This document shows, one piece after another, positions 1 to 11,704 of a DNA stretch of 64,000 bases (its first letter is position 1; every line of letters starts with the position of its first letter). The stretch comes from Ecdyonurus torrentis. Taxonomy: Eukaryota > Arthropoda > Insecta > Ephemeroptera > Heptageniidae. The translations under genes were made by a program, and so were the position numbers. The notes under the pieces were generated by a model. That model saw nothing but the letters and a program-made list of their open reading frames with translations. It was not told where the DNA came from and made no database searches. The DNA lies in NCBI GenBank assembly GCA_949318235.1, contig OX439129.1:8191849-8255848 (forward strand). The letters run 5' to 3'.

Positions 1-774
<774 letters not shown>

Positions 775-939
775 GACAAAATGGAAAAGACAAACTGCAG
801 TTGGACTTGAACTTTTGGCTGAGGCTGGAAACTATGCTGCATTCCAGCGCATGTATGGTGCTCCACCTTATTGTGCATGGCCCTACCCTCCACCTCCACC
901 CCCAGGCCATGCACAAGCACCCTCAACACCTACTTCTAG
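775..939 (+). CDS. BarH-like homeobox protein, exon with end of homeodomain (partial gene)
   Basis: This exon encodes the last residues of a homeodomain and the segment after it. Base 775 completes a split Arg codon (homeodomain position 53 by the usual numbering). The frame then reads TKWKRQT, completing helix 3, and continues AVGLELLAEAGNYAAFQRMYG, the block that follows the homeodomain in Bar-class proteins such as Drosophila BarH1/BarH2 and vertebrate BARHL. A Pro-rich run (WPYPPPPPPGH) follows. The donor GTAAGT starts at 940, and the exon ends in phase 2 with AG, completed by T at 1080 to give Ser. Bar-class proteins are nuclear DNA-binding transcription factors in sensory-organ and neuronal fate; that role is inferred from the family. 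An ATG at 740 lies in the intron and is not the start. Whether it is BarH1, BarH2 or a single Barhl orthologue cannot be decided from this fragment. Confidence 0.93.
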
Positions 940-1079
940 GTAAGTTAATGAAATTTAACTTATTTCTCAAAGCAACCACATTTCGTGATTCAATTTAATT
1001 AATATGAGTGAATTGGAAGTACTATAACATAATTGGCTAAGGTATAAATTATTAATTGTATTAAATTGTAATGTTTTAG

Positions 1080-1201
1080 TGCATCAAGCACACCCGCCGC
1101 CATGTCAGTGGTAGATTTATACTACAGACAAGCAGCTGCAGCGGCTGCGGTCACCTTACAGAAACCTCTTCCTTATCGACTTTACCCTACGGCCATCTCA
1201 G
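1080..1201 (+). CDS. BarH-like homeobox protein, C-terminal exon with the LYYRQAAAAAA motif
   Basis: The acceptor TTTTAG ends at 1079 and the first base completes a Ser codon. The frame reads ASSTPAAMSVV, then DLYYRQAAAAAA, then VTLQKPLPYRLYPTAIS. The LYYRQ-polyAla and QKPLPY segment matches the C-terminal conserved region of protostome BarH proteins (Drosophila BarH1 has IYYRQ followed by Ala and QKPLPYNLY). Its base composition is clearly richer in G and C than the flanking introns, as expected for a constrained exon. The donor GTAAAC begins at 1202, so the exon ends in phase 1 with a single G. The ATG at 1102 is an internal Met, not a start. The function of this segment is not established here; an activation, repression or cofactor-contact region is possible. 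Confidence 0.92.
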
Positions 1202-1307
1202 GTAAACATTCGTGTTTCAATTTATATTATATTATATTTATATTAATGTTGAAAATAATACTTTGTAACTTATATACGTTGATTATTAATTTGAATGTTT
1301 GTGACAG

Positions 1308-1456
1308 GGTCAGGCTCCGGTCAGTTGGTATCTCCTCTGGCGTTGAGCTCTCTGGCCGCCTCCACATCTCTAAGTTCACTCTCCAGTCTGTACTCATCTC
1401 AGCCAAGCAGACAACCAAGCACAGATTCACGTCCAGAATCGCCTAGCGTCAACTAG
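1308..1456 (+). CDS. BarH-like homeobox protein, last coding exon with stop codon
   Basis: The acceptor GACAG ends at 1307. GG at 1308-1309 completes a Gly codon, and the frame then reads SGSGQLVSPLALSSLAAS, TSLSSLYSSQPSRQ and PSTDSRPESPSVN before a TAG stop at 1454-1456. The Ser/Leu-rich SASSSLSSLSSYY-like segment recalls the tail of Drosophila BarH1. The three exon segments together give about 145 residues of C-terminal protein. A longer open frame from the previous exon through the intron (1102-1446) is an unspliced read-through in another phase and does not represent this exon. The stop lies only 18 bases before the donor at 1475, too close to trigger nonsense-mediated decay under the usual 50-55 nt rule. 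The tail is Ser/Pro/Thr-rich and probably disordered. Confidence 0.9.
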
Positions 1457-1528
1457 TCAACGTAACACCACCAGGTAAGAATTTTAAATATTACGATCGT
1501 CAATTTTAATATAGAAAAAATATCCTGA

Positions 1529-1866
1529 ACACGGTCAAAAATAAGTTAGAATCATGCTAACTTATTTCCAGTGCAATTTGTTAAATACAACATAATCTAA
1601 AATTTAGTATGCTATATGTCATAATAACTATGATATATAGCATAAATATTATGATATACAGCATAATTATTTATGTTATTCTAATTTGGCATTATTAATA
1701 CAGGGATTCATCAACAAAATAACAGTGTTATCTTTTGAAAAAGTCTATTAAGTTTTCTAAATTATAAGAATTTTTCAAAGGATAACTCTGTTATCTTGTT
1801 GATGAAAAATAATACCTCCCTAATGACATAAATGCAGCATAAATTATGTAATTTATGCTTTCCGTG
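1529..1866 (-). mobile_element. ACACGGA-family miniature inverted-repeat transposon, interrupted
   Basis: The left end begins ACACGGTCAAAAATAAG and the right end finishes ATTTATGCTTTCCGTG, the same ends as the copies at 12241, 40397 and 59009 but reversed. The body has the family's ATGCTATAT/CATAATA modules and GCATAAATTA near the right end. A separate foldback element is inserted at 1701-1821. There is no coding capacity. It lies in the proposed 3' UTR intron. Confidence 0.75.
1701..1821. mobile_element. Foldback element nested in the ACACGGA element
   Basis: It starts CAGGGATTCATCAACAAAAT and ends ATCTTGTTGATGA...CTCCCTA. The arms carry ATAACAGTGTTATC on the left and GGATAACTCTGTTATC on the right, imperfect inverted copies. 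CAGGGA/TCCCT ends and a neighbouring TA suggest a Tc1/mariner-type miniature element, which is an inference. It splits the host element between its ATTCTAATTTGGCAT and ATGACATAAATG modules. Confidence 0.65.
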
Positions 1867-2620
1867 AAGTAGCAAAAAATCGATAGATAAAGTAAATAAA
1901 AAGTATAATTAAATATTATGATACATTAAATTGTATTTAATCACTCAAATCATTCAATTTTATTGATTTTACATTCTTGTTGAATTAAATCAATTAATAT
2001 AAAATTTCTTACTTTCATGGCTGCAATCACTGTGACCTTTTTATTTGCGTGACTTTTACTTTATATACACAAGTATAATATACCTTATTATTGAGAAAAA
2101 TGTTGTCTAAATCTTGCTATTTTGTTTGTTTCAGGAAATCATGCCATGATTGAATCCATTTTTAGAACAACATGTGTGCAATCCTGCGTGCAAAAATTGA
2201 ATGTACAGATCCATCGGTGTTCGTTTGACTTTCATATTTATATACTTTTTTTTTTTAGCAGAATTTGTGTTTAAAAAAAATAATAAGTGCAGCTAAACTA
2301 TATAATATTAAATTCTGCGCAATATAATATGATGTGTTTTTAAAAGACTATTGACACCATATTTAGGTGTGAACAATATAATATTATACTATATATATAT
2401 ATAAAAAGTTGAATTGGTGCAAATTAAAGTGCAATCTCTAACTTACTTTCAGTGTAATTTTAGACTGTGAAATTAACCCGCGAGCCAATTGTAAAAGCTT
2501 GCTGTATAAAAAAGAAGAAGAAAAAAAACAACATACAAATATACAAAAAAAAAATGTAAGCAAATGTTATAAACAAATTCTCAATGATTATTACAATGTA
2601 ATAAGTTATATATTAAGTGT

Positions 2621-2644
2621 AATAAATGTGTATAAAATAATAAA
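2621..2644 (+). terminator. Probable poly(A) signals of the BarH-like gene
   Basis: Two AATAAA hexamers (2621-2626 and 2639-2644) lie about 490-510 bases into the proposed terminal UTR exon. In sequence this AT-rich the hexamer is common by chance, so the assignment rests on position rather than on the motif alone. Confidence 0.35.
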
Positions 2645-2645
2645 T

Positions 2646-4364
2646 TGATTTAATATAAAACATTTAAACAATGATATTTTTTATTATTTATCTTTCCTTC
2701 TGTACGTGTCTCTAAATTCTCTAAATAAAAAGGTAACAATAAACCTTCTATAGTCAGAAAGTAGGACAATAATATGTTTCCCTCAAAAATCCTGATTCTG
2801 ATAATATGTATCATATTATTTATAAACCTATAATATATAATTAAAATAATTGAGTTTTTTTCGCTGTATTTTAAGAAAAACTAATAGAATTTAATTTATA
2901 TTAGAAACATTTGATAAATACAAATATATAATTAGAAAAAAATTAATAATAGAAATTGATGGCAATTTCATACGATACAAATAATTATATACGAAATATG
3001 AGATCTTTGGTTATTAAGATATCAATCTAATATATAAGTTTTGAAATATAACTCATAATTTTTTTTTCAAGTGCGATGCCTTGAGATAGCACAATACCGG
3101 CAAGCAAGCAAACACTTTCCCATTGTGTGAAAATATAGCTCAAGACATGGATTTGTTTTACCGCAAAATAAAATTACGCTCTTGCCATCTTATAACGTAA
3201 AAAAAAAATAATAATAAAAAAAAATAAAAAAAATACAACGATAAAAAATGATACAGAAATGTCTTTATTTTATTCACAGTAACAACATTAAAATTGTTTG
3301 ATGCAATACCACAGTTTTATTATATTACTCTGTTTTATAATATTATGTGTAAATATACAGTATTACATGCACAATTTTCTTGCATATATACATAAAGAAA
3401 GAAATAAATGACCAAATTATAAGTATGAAAAATAAACTCAATATTTTGTTTGTTCTAAATGCTTTTTTTTTTTTTTTTTAAATATAAAAGTCTGTACTAC
3501 AATGATTTTAAGTAAACCATCTAAACACGGACCACAAAAAAAAATGCTAGAGTCTTATGGAAGAACATTTTTTAAAAACAAACATAATTTTCGTAATATT
3601 TATTAATAACCAATTTGATGCAACCATACATAAACAACATAATTATTTAACTAATTTCATCCAAAAAAGCAGTATTTATATAAATGACATTAACGCAACA
3701 TATTTTACGTAACTTTCATGAACAATCACTTGACAAATAATATAGGGACATTAACTAATAATTACAACGCTAAAAAAAAATGCTACAAATGAAAAAAATC
3801 GCTCTTTGAATTACGGAAACTATTTGAATTAATTTTTTTTAATAAAAAAAACTATTTGATATCACGATCATTATTATAGAAATAATAATGATGCAGTATA
3901 ATCATGCTATCTAGTTTGAAAAGATAAAATCATTGCAGAGATATTAAATTATATTTTATTATTATATAAAATAATACAATAATAACAGTATAAATAAAAT
4001 GAAGATAATATTTTTCTAAGTATAATAAATTAATATTTTTATTACTCATAAATTTCTCACTTGATAGAAGTTAAGATGTATAAAGTAACCTTACATACAC
4101 ATATCATATACATAAATGATTAAAATTGTATATGTATGTGAAAAAATATTTTTATAATTCAATTCTTTTTATTTAAAACCATAACAATATAACCTCGTTG
4201 CACTCTTTCATGTGTAATAAAAGCAGTAAGTAAAGGTGAAATCAAATAATAATATATAATAATAATTTCTTTTTATATAAAGTTTTACCATATACGTATA
4301 ATATTATGCTGAAGTGTTAGTAAAAATTGGATTGATGCAGCTTCATATATATATATTATAGGGA
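2646..4364. other. AT-rich stretch, no gene seen
   Basis: Read in all frames without a recognisable coding segment. It contains short A and T homopolymers (for example near 3199-3231 and 3463-3480). A less AT-rich patch near 3073-3190 has no motif I can assign. Confidence 0.6.
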
Positions 4365-4450
4365 GGTGTTTTTTCTACTGTAGTCACGGAGCATGCGCGA
4401 TTGAAAATCTCACAAGATGAAGAACAAAAGACAGACAAGCGACGACATTC
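4365..4450. promoter_or_regulatory. Mixed-composition island, possible regulatory element
   Basis: A short patch with visibly more G and C than its surroundings includes GTAGTCACGGAGCATGCGCG and AGACAGACAAGCGACGAC. Composition contrast in the 3' flank of a developmental gene is the only basis. It could equally be old repeat DNA. Confidence 0.2.
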
Positions 4451-5012
4451 TTTAACTCTAAAGAAAGAAAAGTAAATTATTAGGTGTATTGTTTTATCTT
4501 TTATGACCTTAACTTTTTTATTTAACGTAATTAAATTAGTTATAATAATAATAAAAAATTAAAGCTCTCTATAATATATAAAGATTCAACATTTATTTTA
4601 TATATTATGAGATATTATACTGGGAAAAATATTGAGAAAAGAAGAAACAGATCAAAATAATTATATGTTGTTGTTATTTTTTATTTGAAGAAACAGAAAA
4701 AAAAATGTTAAATCAAATCATAATTACTTTTAAAATTAGGAAAATATGAAAAAAATAATATTATGATATAAAATAAAAAATTTTACATTTTACGTTTTGT
4801 TTTTTAGAACATATAAAACATTAAAAACATCAATTACAATTATGCAATAAAAAAAATATTAATTGTTGATTTCTTGATTTACTTAAAATTATATTTCAAA
4901 TTACGGAGAAAAGTTATAAAAATACTCCATCTACTCAAATAATAAGCCTTCCGTTATAAGTGAGAAATGTTATAATGGTCGTGCAAGTTGCATAAAATCA
5001 GGGGCTTTTGGC

Positions 5013-5014
<2 letters not shown>

Positions 5015-5063
<49 letters not shown>
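5015..5063. repeat. (CT)n microsatellite, ~49 bp
   Basis: Pure CT dinucleotide run. The purine strand is GAGA-type. Confidence 0.95.
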
Positions 5064-5066
<3 letters not shown>

Positions 5067-6162
5067 TTTCGTTCTTGATACATTAACAAAAGTTGTTCCT
5101 TTCTCTGTATATATTTTTTTGTATAGTGTTACAAAAGTTAGTTTTTATCATGCAGTGAATGTGTGGAGTTAAAGTCTGCAGTTAATAATTCTACTTGTAT
5201 ATAATAGAGTTGTTTTTATTTCCTGCTACTTCTTTGTATCCGGGGATATAAGAAAAGAAAAGAAGAGAGAAAATCCAACCCTCTAAGTGATATCAAGCCA
5301 CTTTTTTTTTTCTCTTTCTATCCCTACTTTCTTTTTGCGTAAGTGTTTATTCTTTTGAAGACGTTTGGTAAGATGGCAGGAAATGTAGCCATATTTATTG
5401 TGGCTAAACAATGTTGCCAACATTCAACATTAAATTAATGACATTTAAGACACTGAATATTATATACCATGTATTATAAAAATAAATGGAATTAAGTAAT
5501 GTATAAAACTAATAACGTTTCTTAAGTAATTGAAACTTATAAGCAAATATATTTTATTAAGCTTCATTTTTATATATTATTAAAACATTATTTCTGGACG
5601 ATAAATTAGGAAAGTTGAGTAGTTTTCTTAATGCTTTATTTTTTTACTTTTAATTATGAAAAACGTAGTGATAAAGAAATTAAATTAAAATTATACTCCT
5701 TATCATTAAAAAAAATGCAGAGCCCAATCGCATTACATATTATTATTTATCTTTTTGTTAGTGTTTTTCTGTAATGTAACCACCATGGTGGGATGAATAA
5801 GTTGCCACAGTATCTCCAAGCGCATGCCGGACTGAGAAAGTTAATTACACAAAATTCTATAGTTTAGTGTATAATTACACATGTATAGTGCTTATACTCG
5901 TATTATGTTACGCTTAGGTCAACTCAACAAATAAAATAACCAAAAATATTGTGGATCATATAATATTGGACAAGAAAAAGGTTTTTTGTTTTGCATCCGC
6001 GTTGAAGTTATATTATACTTATTAAATTATCTCGGTTTGATAAACAGCACTATATATTATATATTGTATACACAATTTAGTGCATATTAATGAAACTGAC
6101 AATGATTGTCAAATACGGAAGAGCAATAACTTCCTAGCCCTCAAATCAATATATTATGTTTG

Positions 6163-6165
<3 letters not shown>

Positions 6166-6206
<41 letters not shown>
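6166..6206. repeat. poly(T) tract, ~41 bp
   Basis: Uninterrupted T run. It may be the reverse-strand tail of a decayed retroposed element, but no body is recognisable beside it. Confidence 0.9.
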
Positions 6207-6208
<2 letters not shown>

Positions 6209-6844
6209 AATGAAGTTAACTTCTCAGAAGCTTGGATTTGCAACTGAGGTTCAAACATATAAGTATAGTGTGTGAAATTTCTTTGAGCACGTGAAAAATA
6301 ATATTGTTTCTTAAGAAGGGGAGCTTCAATATATAAGAAAGTCTAGAATATAACCACAAATATGGGGGGAAATGCAAACTCAGAGAGATATCAATAACAT
6401 TTGGTTTGTTATATAGGATGGGAATAGGAAGCATGAAAGTTAAGTTTTCAAACTGAAATATGCAACGTCAAAATCTTAGTAGAAAAAAAATACACATACG
6501 TTTACTGAACATGTGCTATAACAAATAAAAAGGATAATTATATAGTTCTCTCGCTGAAGAAAGAAAGAAAAAAAAAGTTCCGTGACACGTAAATGTGTTA
6601 TTTTATTTACTTTTCGAAAATGACAGATATTTTTTCTTTCTATTCCAGTTAATAAATTGTCTGAGTGTCTCTATTATGAACAACCTTTCCTTACAACCCT
6701 AATACATTTACAATAAAAATTAATAATATATATGTTGAACCCTCAATGTTAAATAAAGTTAAAATTTTCAATTCATCCTGCAGGTTAGGCAAATATTTGG
6801 TCCTCTAAGTAGCTCAAGTTGCATACATATCAAACTTTAAGGGG

Positions 6845-6956
6845 ATAACAAATTTGGCTGAATTGGTTAAAGAGTCTTGTACTTAAATCCAAACTCTGTA
6901 TGAATTTGTATAATGTGTATTTCTGAATAAAGCCAAATTTGAATTGAATTGAATTA
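6845..6956 (+). mobile_element. Degenerate SINE/LINE 3' end with (GAATT)n tail
   Basis: The segment begins with a tRNA-like A-box echo (TGGCTGAATTGGTTAAAG). It runs through TGTATTTCTGAATAAAGCC and ends in AATTTGAATTGAATTGAATT. Short pentamer tails of this kind are typical of CR1/L2-clade LINE ends and the SINEs they mobilise. It is too decayed to assign a family. Confidence 0.4.
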
Positions 6957-7240
6957 AAGTTGAGAAATACCGTGGTAAAATATATGGGTACAAAAATCTT
7001 TTTGATACTATTTGAAAGCTAGCTCTTTTAAATTATTAATTATTATTATTATAATTATTTGCATGCTACATGTTTTTGTTTTTTTCTTCTTTCCGAGCTT
7101 TATAATTATATAACCACAAAACATCTATCATAAAAAATATTATTATTGCAGTTGTAACCACTTTTATAAACATAAATTTAATACAGATGTAATATATACT
7201 CGTATATTATAATATTTCTTATAATATATATAATATGTAT

Positions 7241-7434
7241 ACTCCATGGTCTAGTGGTTATCGCGTCCGACTTGCATGCAAGAGGTTGCAGGTTCGATTC
7301 CAGCCCCCGTCCAGGCTTTTATGAAAGCCTGGCGATGGCAAGGAGCTAGCGCAGAGATACGTGAGGCATGGTCAACCTTGCCAACCATCCTGAAAACCTC
7401 CTTAAAAATATCATAACGGTGTTGATGTAAAAAA
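7241..7434 (+). mobile_element. tRNA-derived SINE
   Basis: The head contains a clear RNA polymerase III A box (TGGTCTAGTGGTTATCG, about 7247-7263) and B box (GGTTCGATTCC, 7291-7301). The middle cannot fold a normal anticodon arm because CTTGCATGCAAG pairs with itself, leaving a 2-base loop. A short hairpin (AGGCTTTTATGAAAGCCT) and a unique body follow. The element ends in an A-rich tail (about 7430-7442). This is the architecture of a tRNA-related SINE rather than a working tRNA gene. Flanking duplications were not obvious by eye. Confidence 0.75.
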
Positions 7435-7484
7435 AAAAAAAGAAGAAGTTTTAATCACAATAAGTTATAATTTTTATAGCTTTA

Positions 7485-7690
7485 GGGTTCAATGATTCTG
7501 ACTGAGTGTTTCTATACGGTTTCCTCAGTCTGCTATGGCGAATGCCGGGATCTTTGCTATAGGCCGTGGCCGAATCGTTTAGGATGAACCCGCAAGTGGA
7601 CATACAGGGTTTTCGAAGATTCGTGGTGGTTAAATGCAGTTGGAAAACTGCCAGTACCTCACTGAGGTTTAGTCAAAGAAAAAAATATAT
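7485..7690 (+). mobile_element. Possible second SINE-like unit
   Basis: A mixed-composition segment of ~200 bp directly after the tRNA-derived SINE ends in AGTCAAAGAAAAAAATATAT. It contains GTGGCCGAATCGTTTAGG, which resembles a Leu/Ser-type A box, but the B-box candidate is poor. It may be a separate SINE or other repeat remnant. A 64-codon open frame at 7566-7760 runs across its end and is not a gene. Confidence 0.35.
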
Positions 7691-7847
7691 ATATAATATA
7701 AAAAACAAATTTGGTTATAACTTATTAATACACAAAAATTCTATTATCACATTTAAATAACTAAACAAGCCTTCTTTATTAAAACATGTTCTTTTTTTTC
7801 TATTGTATGAGCAAAGATTGAAAATTTATTTTAACAAAAAAATGGTG

Positions 7848-7915
7848 ACTGAATGACGTCACTGTCACCTGCCTTGGTTCTCACGTACACGCCCCGACCG
7901 TGTCTTGTGTACTGT
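7848..7915. promoter_or_regulatory. Island with TGACGTCA and GTCACCTGCC, possible enhancer
   Basis: TGACGTCA (7854-7861, CREB/ATF-type palindrome) is flanked by GTGACTGAA and CTGTCACCTGCC. The latter contains a CACCTG E-box and a TGTCA/TGACA-type TALE half-site. The patch is less AT-rich than its surroundings. Regulatory function is inferred. Confidence 0.25.
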
Positions 7916-8094
7916 GTATAACAATAATCATTTCAATTTGGTATCGCACAAAGAAAACGCTAATAAAATATTAACACATACTATTATGTTTGATTAATGC
8001 TTGCTGTATGATACTATATACGGTGTATAGTGTGTCCTGTATAGGCGATTGCTTGTAGTTGTATATCAAAATACACTGCTAAAAATTGTTATAT

Positions 8095-8249
8095 ACACGG
8101 ACAAAAATAAATACGTGTAATTAGGCTAGCTAATTTTTATTACAATTTGTTCAATAATATATAATATTATATAATATGCTGTACTTATGCTATACATACA
8201 TGCTGTGTTACTTGTTGAACTTAAGTTTAATTATTTATTTTCCACGTGT
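8095..8249 (-). mobile_element. ACACGGA-family element, shortened copy
   Basis: It begins ACACGGACAAAAATAAATAC and continues GTGTAATTAGGCTAGC and ACAATTTGTTCAATA. This is the reverse complement of the distal end of the copy at 40397. It ends in a degenerate TTATTTTCCACGTGT. The central section is deleted relative to longer copies. Confidence 0.65.
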
Positions 8250-8704
8250 AATTTTGATACGTAGGATTTCAAGATTAAAATAGCAAAATTGAAAAAAAGC
8301 AAGGAGAAAAGAAGAAAAAACTACTTTCAAGACATAAATTTATATTAAAAAATTAGTAATACTGATTTGCGAATTTTTTTTGAAGTTAAAAAAAAAAAAA
8401 CAAAAAAAAAAACAAAAAAAAAACAATAATTTTAAAATTCTTATAACTATATCATAAATTAAAAACGACGTTTCTGTACCGTCAGATTATCATAATTTTT
8501 TTAAAGTCGCATGTTTTAAAAATCAAATGATTTCGATTGTCTAACCTATAGTCACAATTTTTTTCAAACAAAATCAAGTAATAGTGACAATAATAAGAAA
8601 GAAGAACATAAAATTTACAAATTTATATTTGTATAATATAAAAGTTTTATTTTCAAACAACAGTATTATGACAATTTTTTTTCAGTGTATTTGAATTGCG
8701 GTTG

Positions 8705-8707
<3 letters not shown>

Positions 8708-8799
<92 letters not shown>
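8708..8799. repeat. (CT)n microsatellite, ~92 bp
   Basis: Pure CT run. Confidence 0.97.
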
Positions 8800-8802
<3 letters not shown>

Positions 8803-9039
8803 GAGAAATTAATTAACAGTGTGTGTGAGAACTTGGACATATGTAAGATTTGTCCTATACCTTAATCATTAATCAAAAAAACTTATTGATTCTATATATT
8901 TCGTCAATAACCCTTTTAGAAAATACTTTCAAAAAGATGTATTTGTATATAAGAGTAACATAATAAACATACTTCAAGTTCTTAAATTATAAATAGCTTT
9001 GTTAATAATAATTATTCTATTTGAAGTTTAATTGAACAG

Positions 9040-9182
<143 letters not shown>

Positions 9183-10056
9183 TCCTTTCTCTTTTTAATT
9201 TAAACACAATATTATACAAAACCCCACCATCGGTCGGTTCAACTTTTTTATTTATGCAACATAATATAATGCGTGTATTATTTGGCATTAAATGAAATAA
9301 AGACAAGAAAAACAGAAAATAAAAACACAATTATCATCTCCATAATAAAAACCAATGAAGAAAAGGCGGGGATTTGATAATTATAGATTTTCCACAAAAT
9401 ATTTTTGCTGTTTTTTTTTTTTTTTTTTTTTTTTTTATTAGATTCCATAGTTTAGGCAATATGTATTTTTTGGACCTTTCAGTGAATCTATTTACAATTT
9501 TAGAAACAAACAAAGGTTTGGTTTCTGCAATTCTATATGACTACTCGGTGTATCTTGAACTGTTTAAAAATAATTGGCACATATGAACACACATTTAAAA
9601 TTCCCCTCAATGGGTAATGTATTAAAATATTTGAAATACTCAATATTACTGTTTAATTTTGATCCTTGATTCTCTCTCTTTCTATTGTAAAAGTTATAGT
9701 TTAACAATAATTTAAACATAAAATTAGGCCCTTTTTTTATATTTTAACAGAGTTTGATTTTTCAATGTAAGTAATTCTGATTTATTTGATTTCTTATATC
9801 AAGTCTTATATTCATAAATATTATGAATGCGGTTACTGTGCATGCCCTATTGACTTTCAAAAGAAACTATACACCATGTCTTTAACATTGATAGGCAATA
9901 AAAAAATCCACTTATAGCAACTTTAAAAATTAATTAGAAATACTTCCAAGGCCTCAAAAAATATTTTAAAAAATATCAAACAAGTTGCCGAAAAATTAGT
10001 TTTTTTTTTTCTTCTTTTTTTTTCCCTCAGATGGTAAAAATTGTTATGCTATTTAA

Positions 10057-10210
10057 TAATAAAGGAACAACTGTTTTGAGGCCGACTATAAGCGATTTTG
10101 CTCACATCTGCTTCCGTTTTGATGTTCTGCGCATGCGTAGTAAGTAGAAACGGAAGCGGATGTGACCGAAATCGCTTATAATCGGCTTCCAAAGAGCTGT
10201 TCCTTTATTA
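10057..10210. mobile_element. Foldback element, ~154 bp hairpin
   Basis: The ends TAATAAAGGAACAACTG and AGCTGTTCCTTTATTA are inverted copies. Inside them GGCCGACTATAAGCG pairs with CGCTTATAATCGGC, and CACATCTGCTTCCGTTT with AAACGGAAGCGGATGTG. A loop of about 25 bases contains GCGCATGCG. The arms occupy almost the entire element, so it is a foldback or MITE with no coding capacity. Confidence 0.8.
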
Positions 10211-11700
10211 GTCAATACTATAGGATCGAATAAAAATATTATCGATATTAAAATCAGATTTTTCATATTACAAAATATTATATGTATGTATTATATTATG
10301 CTTTACAGTATTGCAAAAAGTTAACAAAAGCTAATCATAAAATATTTTCGCTATATTTTTATAAGGAAATATAATGCAGTTTGTTAACAGTTAAAATATC
10401 ATTTTGTAAAACATAAAAGATTTAATTAAAATATTTCTATTTTTAAAAAGCTCATAATTAACATACCTAATTCTTTTAAATATATAATTCTAATTTTAAA
10501 ATTTTATATTTAAATTTTATAATGCATCAAAATTATATAAAATTCTAAATTTATAACACAATACATTAATTATAAATTTTAATATAAAATATTTTATTTT
10601 GAAAATGCATGTTTAAAAGCGTAAATTTTTATATTAATATTCATTAAAATATATAATATAAAAATGTTAACAAGTTAAAATGGTTGTTCTAATTAATAAG
10701 CAATTAGGTATCCAATTAATGAGATGATAGTTAATTATTAAAAAAATAAAAGAAATAAAAGGAGAGAAAAAAAATAAAAAAGAGAATCAAGCAAACAGCT
10801 GCTAAAAAAAAAGAAAGAGAATTGTGTATATAAGAGCTGAAGATTTTGTAGCAAGATAAAAATGTAAATGAAGCAATTAGATAATACTTTGAGTGCAACA
10901 TTTTTTTTTATTTTAAAATCTACGCTCAATTTAATATAGAACGATATTTTAAGATCTTATCATACAACCATCTGGACCATGTATATGTTGTATTATATAT
11001 ACGTTAATTTTCAAATCAATTCCATATTATTTAAACTTGTTATATACATTTAAGGAGAAAATTTATGATTATTTTTTTTTTAGTGCCTTAAAAAAAATTG
11101 TAATTTTGACACTAAATAACATAAAGTAAAGTGTGTTTTATAACACCTGCAAGGTAAGTAACAAGCTCTTTGACAATTACTTTAGTAATTATTTCAATTA
11201 TTTTGTTGATTTTTGTATAATTTTTTTTAATGTATAATTATGTAGTGCACTAAATCTGAATATTAAAATAATTTAGGCATTTAAATATTTTATAAAAAAA
11301 AAAGAAACATTTTTTTGTTATTTAATTTGTTGCACAAGGCTAATTTTTTTGGTATAAAAAGATGTTTGACAAGTAAAATCAGCAAGGTGATTTCTATTTA
11401 CATTTAATAATATTTTAATTGCAAAAGATTAGCATCTGCTGTCGTTACATTCAATGTTCATGTAAAACATGATAATTGCAAAATCCGGTTTCAAATTTTA
11501 TACAAATTAAAATATTATTAAATTAAATTTTTTTTAAAAAATTTAATACATAAATTGTGAGAAAACAACCTTTAAATATTTTCATATATAATTTTATCGC
11601 GATTTAAATAAAAATATATATATATTTATATACCTTTTACCTTATACACAGAAATGTGATATTACTGATCTGTTGATATTTATAAGGCGATAAATTAAAT
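10211..11700. other. AT-rich stretch, no gene seen
   Basis: Very AT-rich, with poly-purine patches near 10741-10820 and no codon structure, RNA gene or repeat boundary that I can support. Confidence 0.6.
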
Positions 11701-11704
11701 ACTA

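Larger units (their letters stand above)
1457..2645 (+). other. 3' UTR of the BarH-like gene with a probable UTR intron
   Basis: After the stop, a consensus-like donor CAG|GTAAGA lies at 1472-1480. A good acceptor with a T-rich tract (TTTGTTTGTTTCAG) ends at 2134. This suggests an untranslated 1457-1474 segment, an intron 1475-2134 that contains a nested transposon, and a terminal exon from 2135. AATAAA signals are at 2621-2626 and 2639-2644, so cleavage is expected a little after 2645. Splicing here is inferred from site strength only. The transcript could instead read straight through. Confidence 0.55.

Noticed and set aside
1102..1446. 114-codon open frame starting at ATG 1102
   Set aside because: It reads from the second BarH exon through the intron and into the third exon in the wrong phase. 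The splice-corrected frame gives the conserved Bar-class C-terminus.
775..1456. Assignment to Barx, Nkx or other related homeobox classes
   Set aside because: The sequence after the homeodomain (AVGLELLAEAGN) and the LYYRQAAAAAA block are Bar-class (BarH/Barhl) hallmarks. Barx and Nkx proteins differ there.
7241..7315. Functional tRNA gene
   Set aside because: A and B boxes are good, but the anticodon region is a self-pairing CTTGCATGCAAG and a SINE body with an A-rich tail follows. It is a tRNA-derived SINE.
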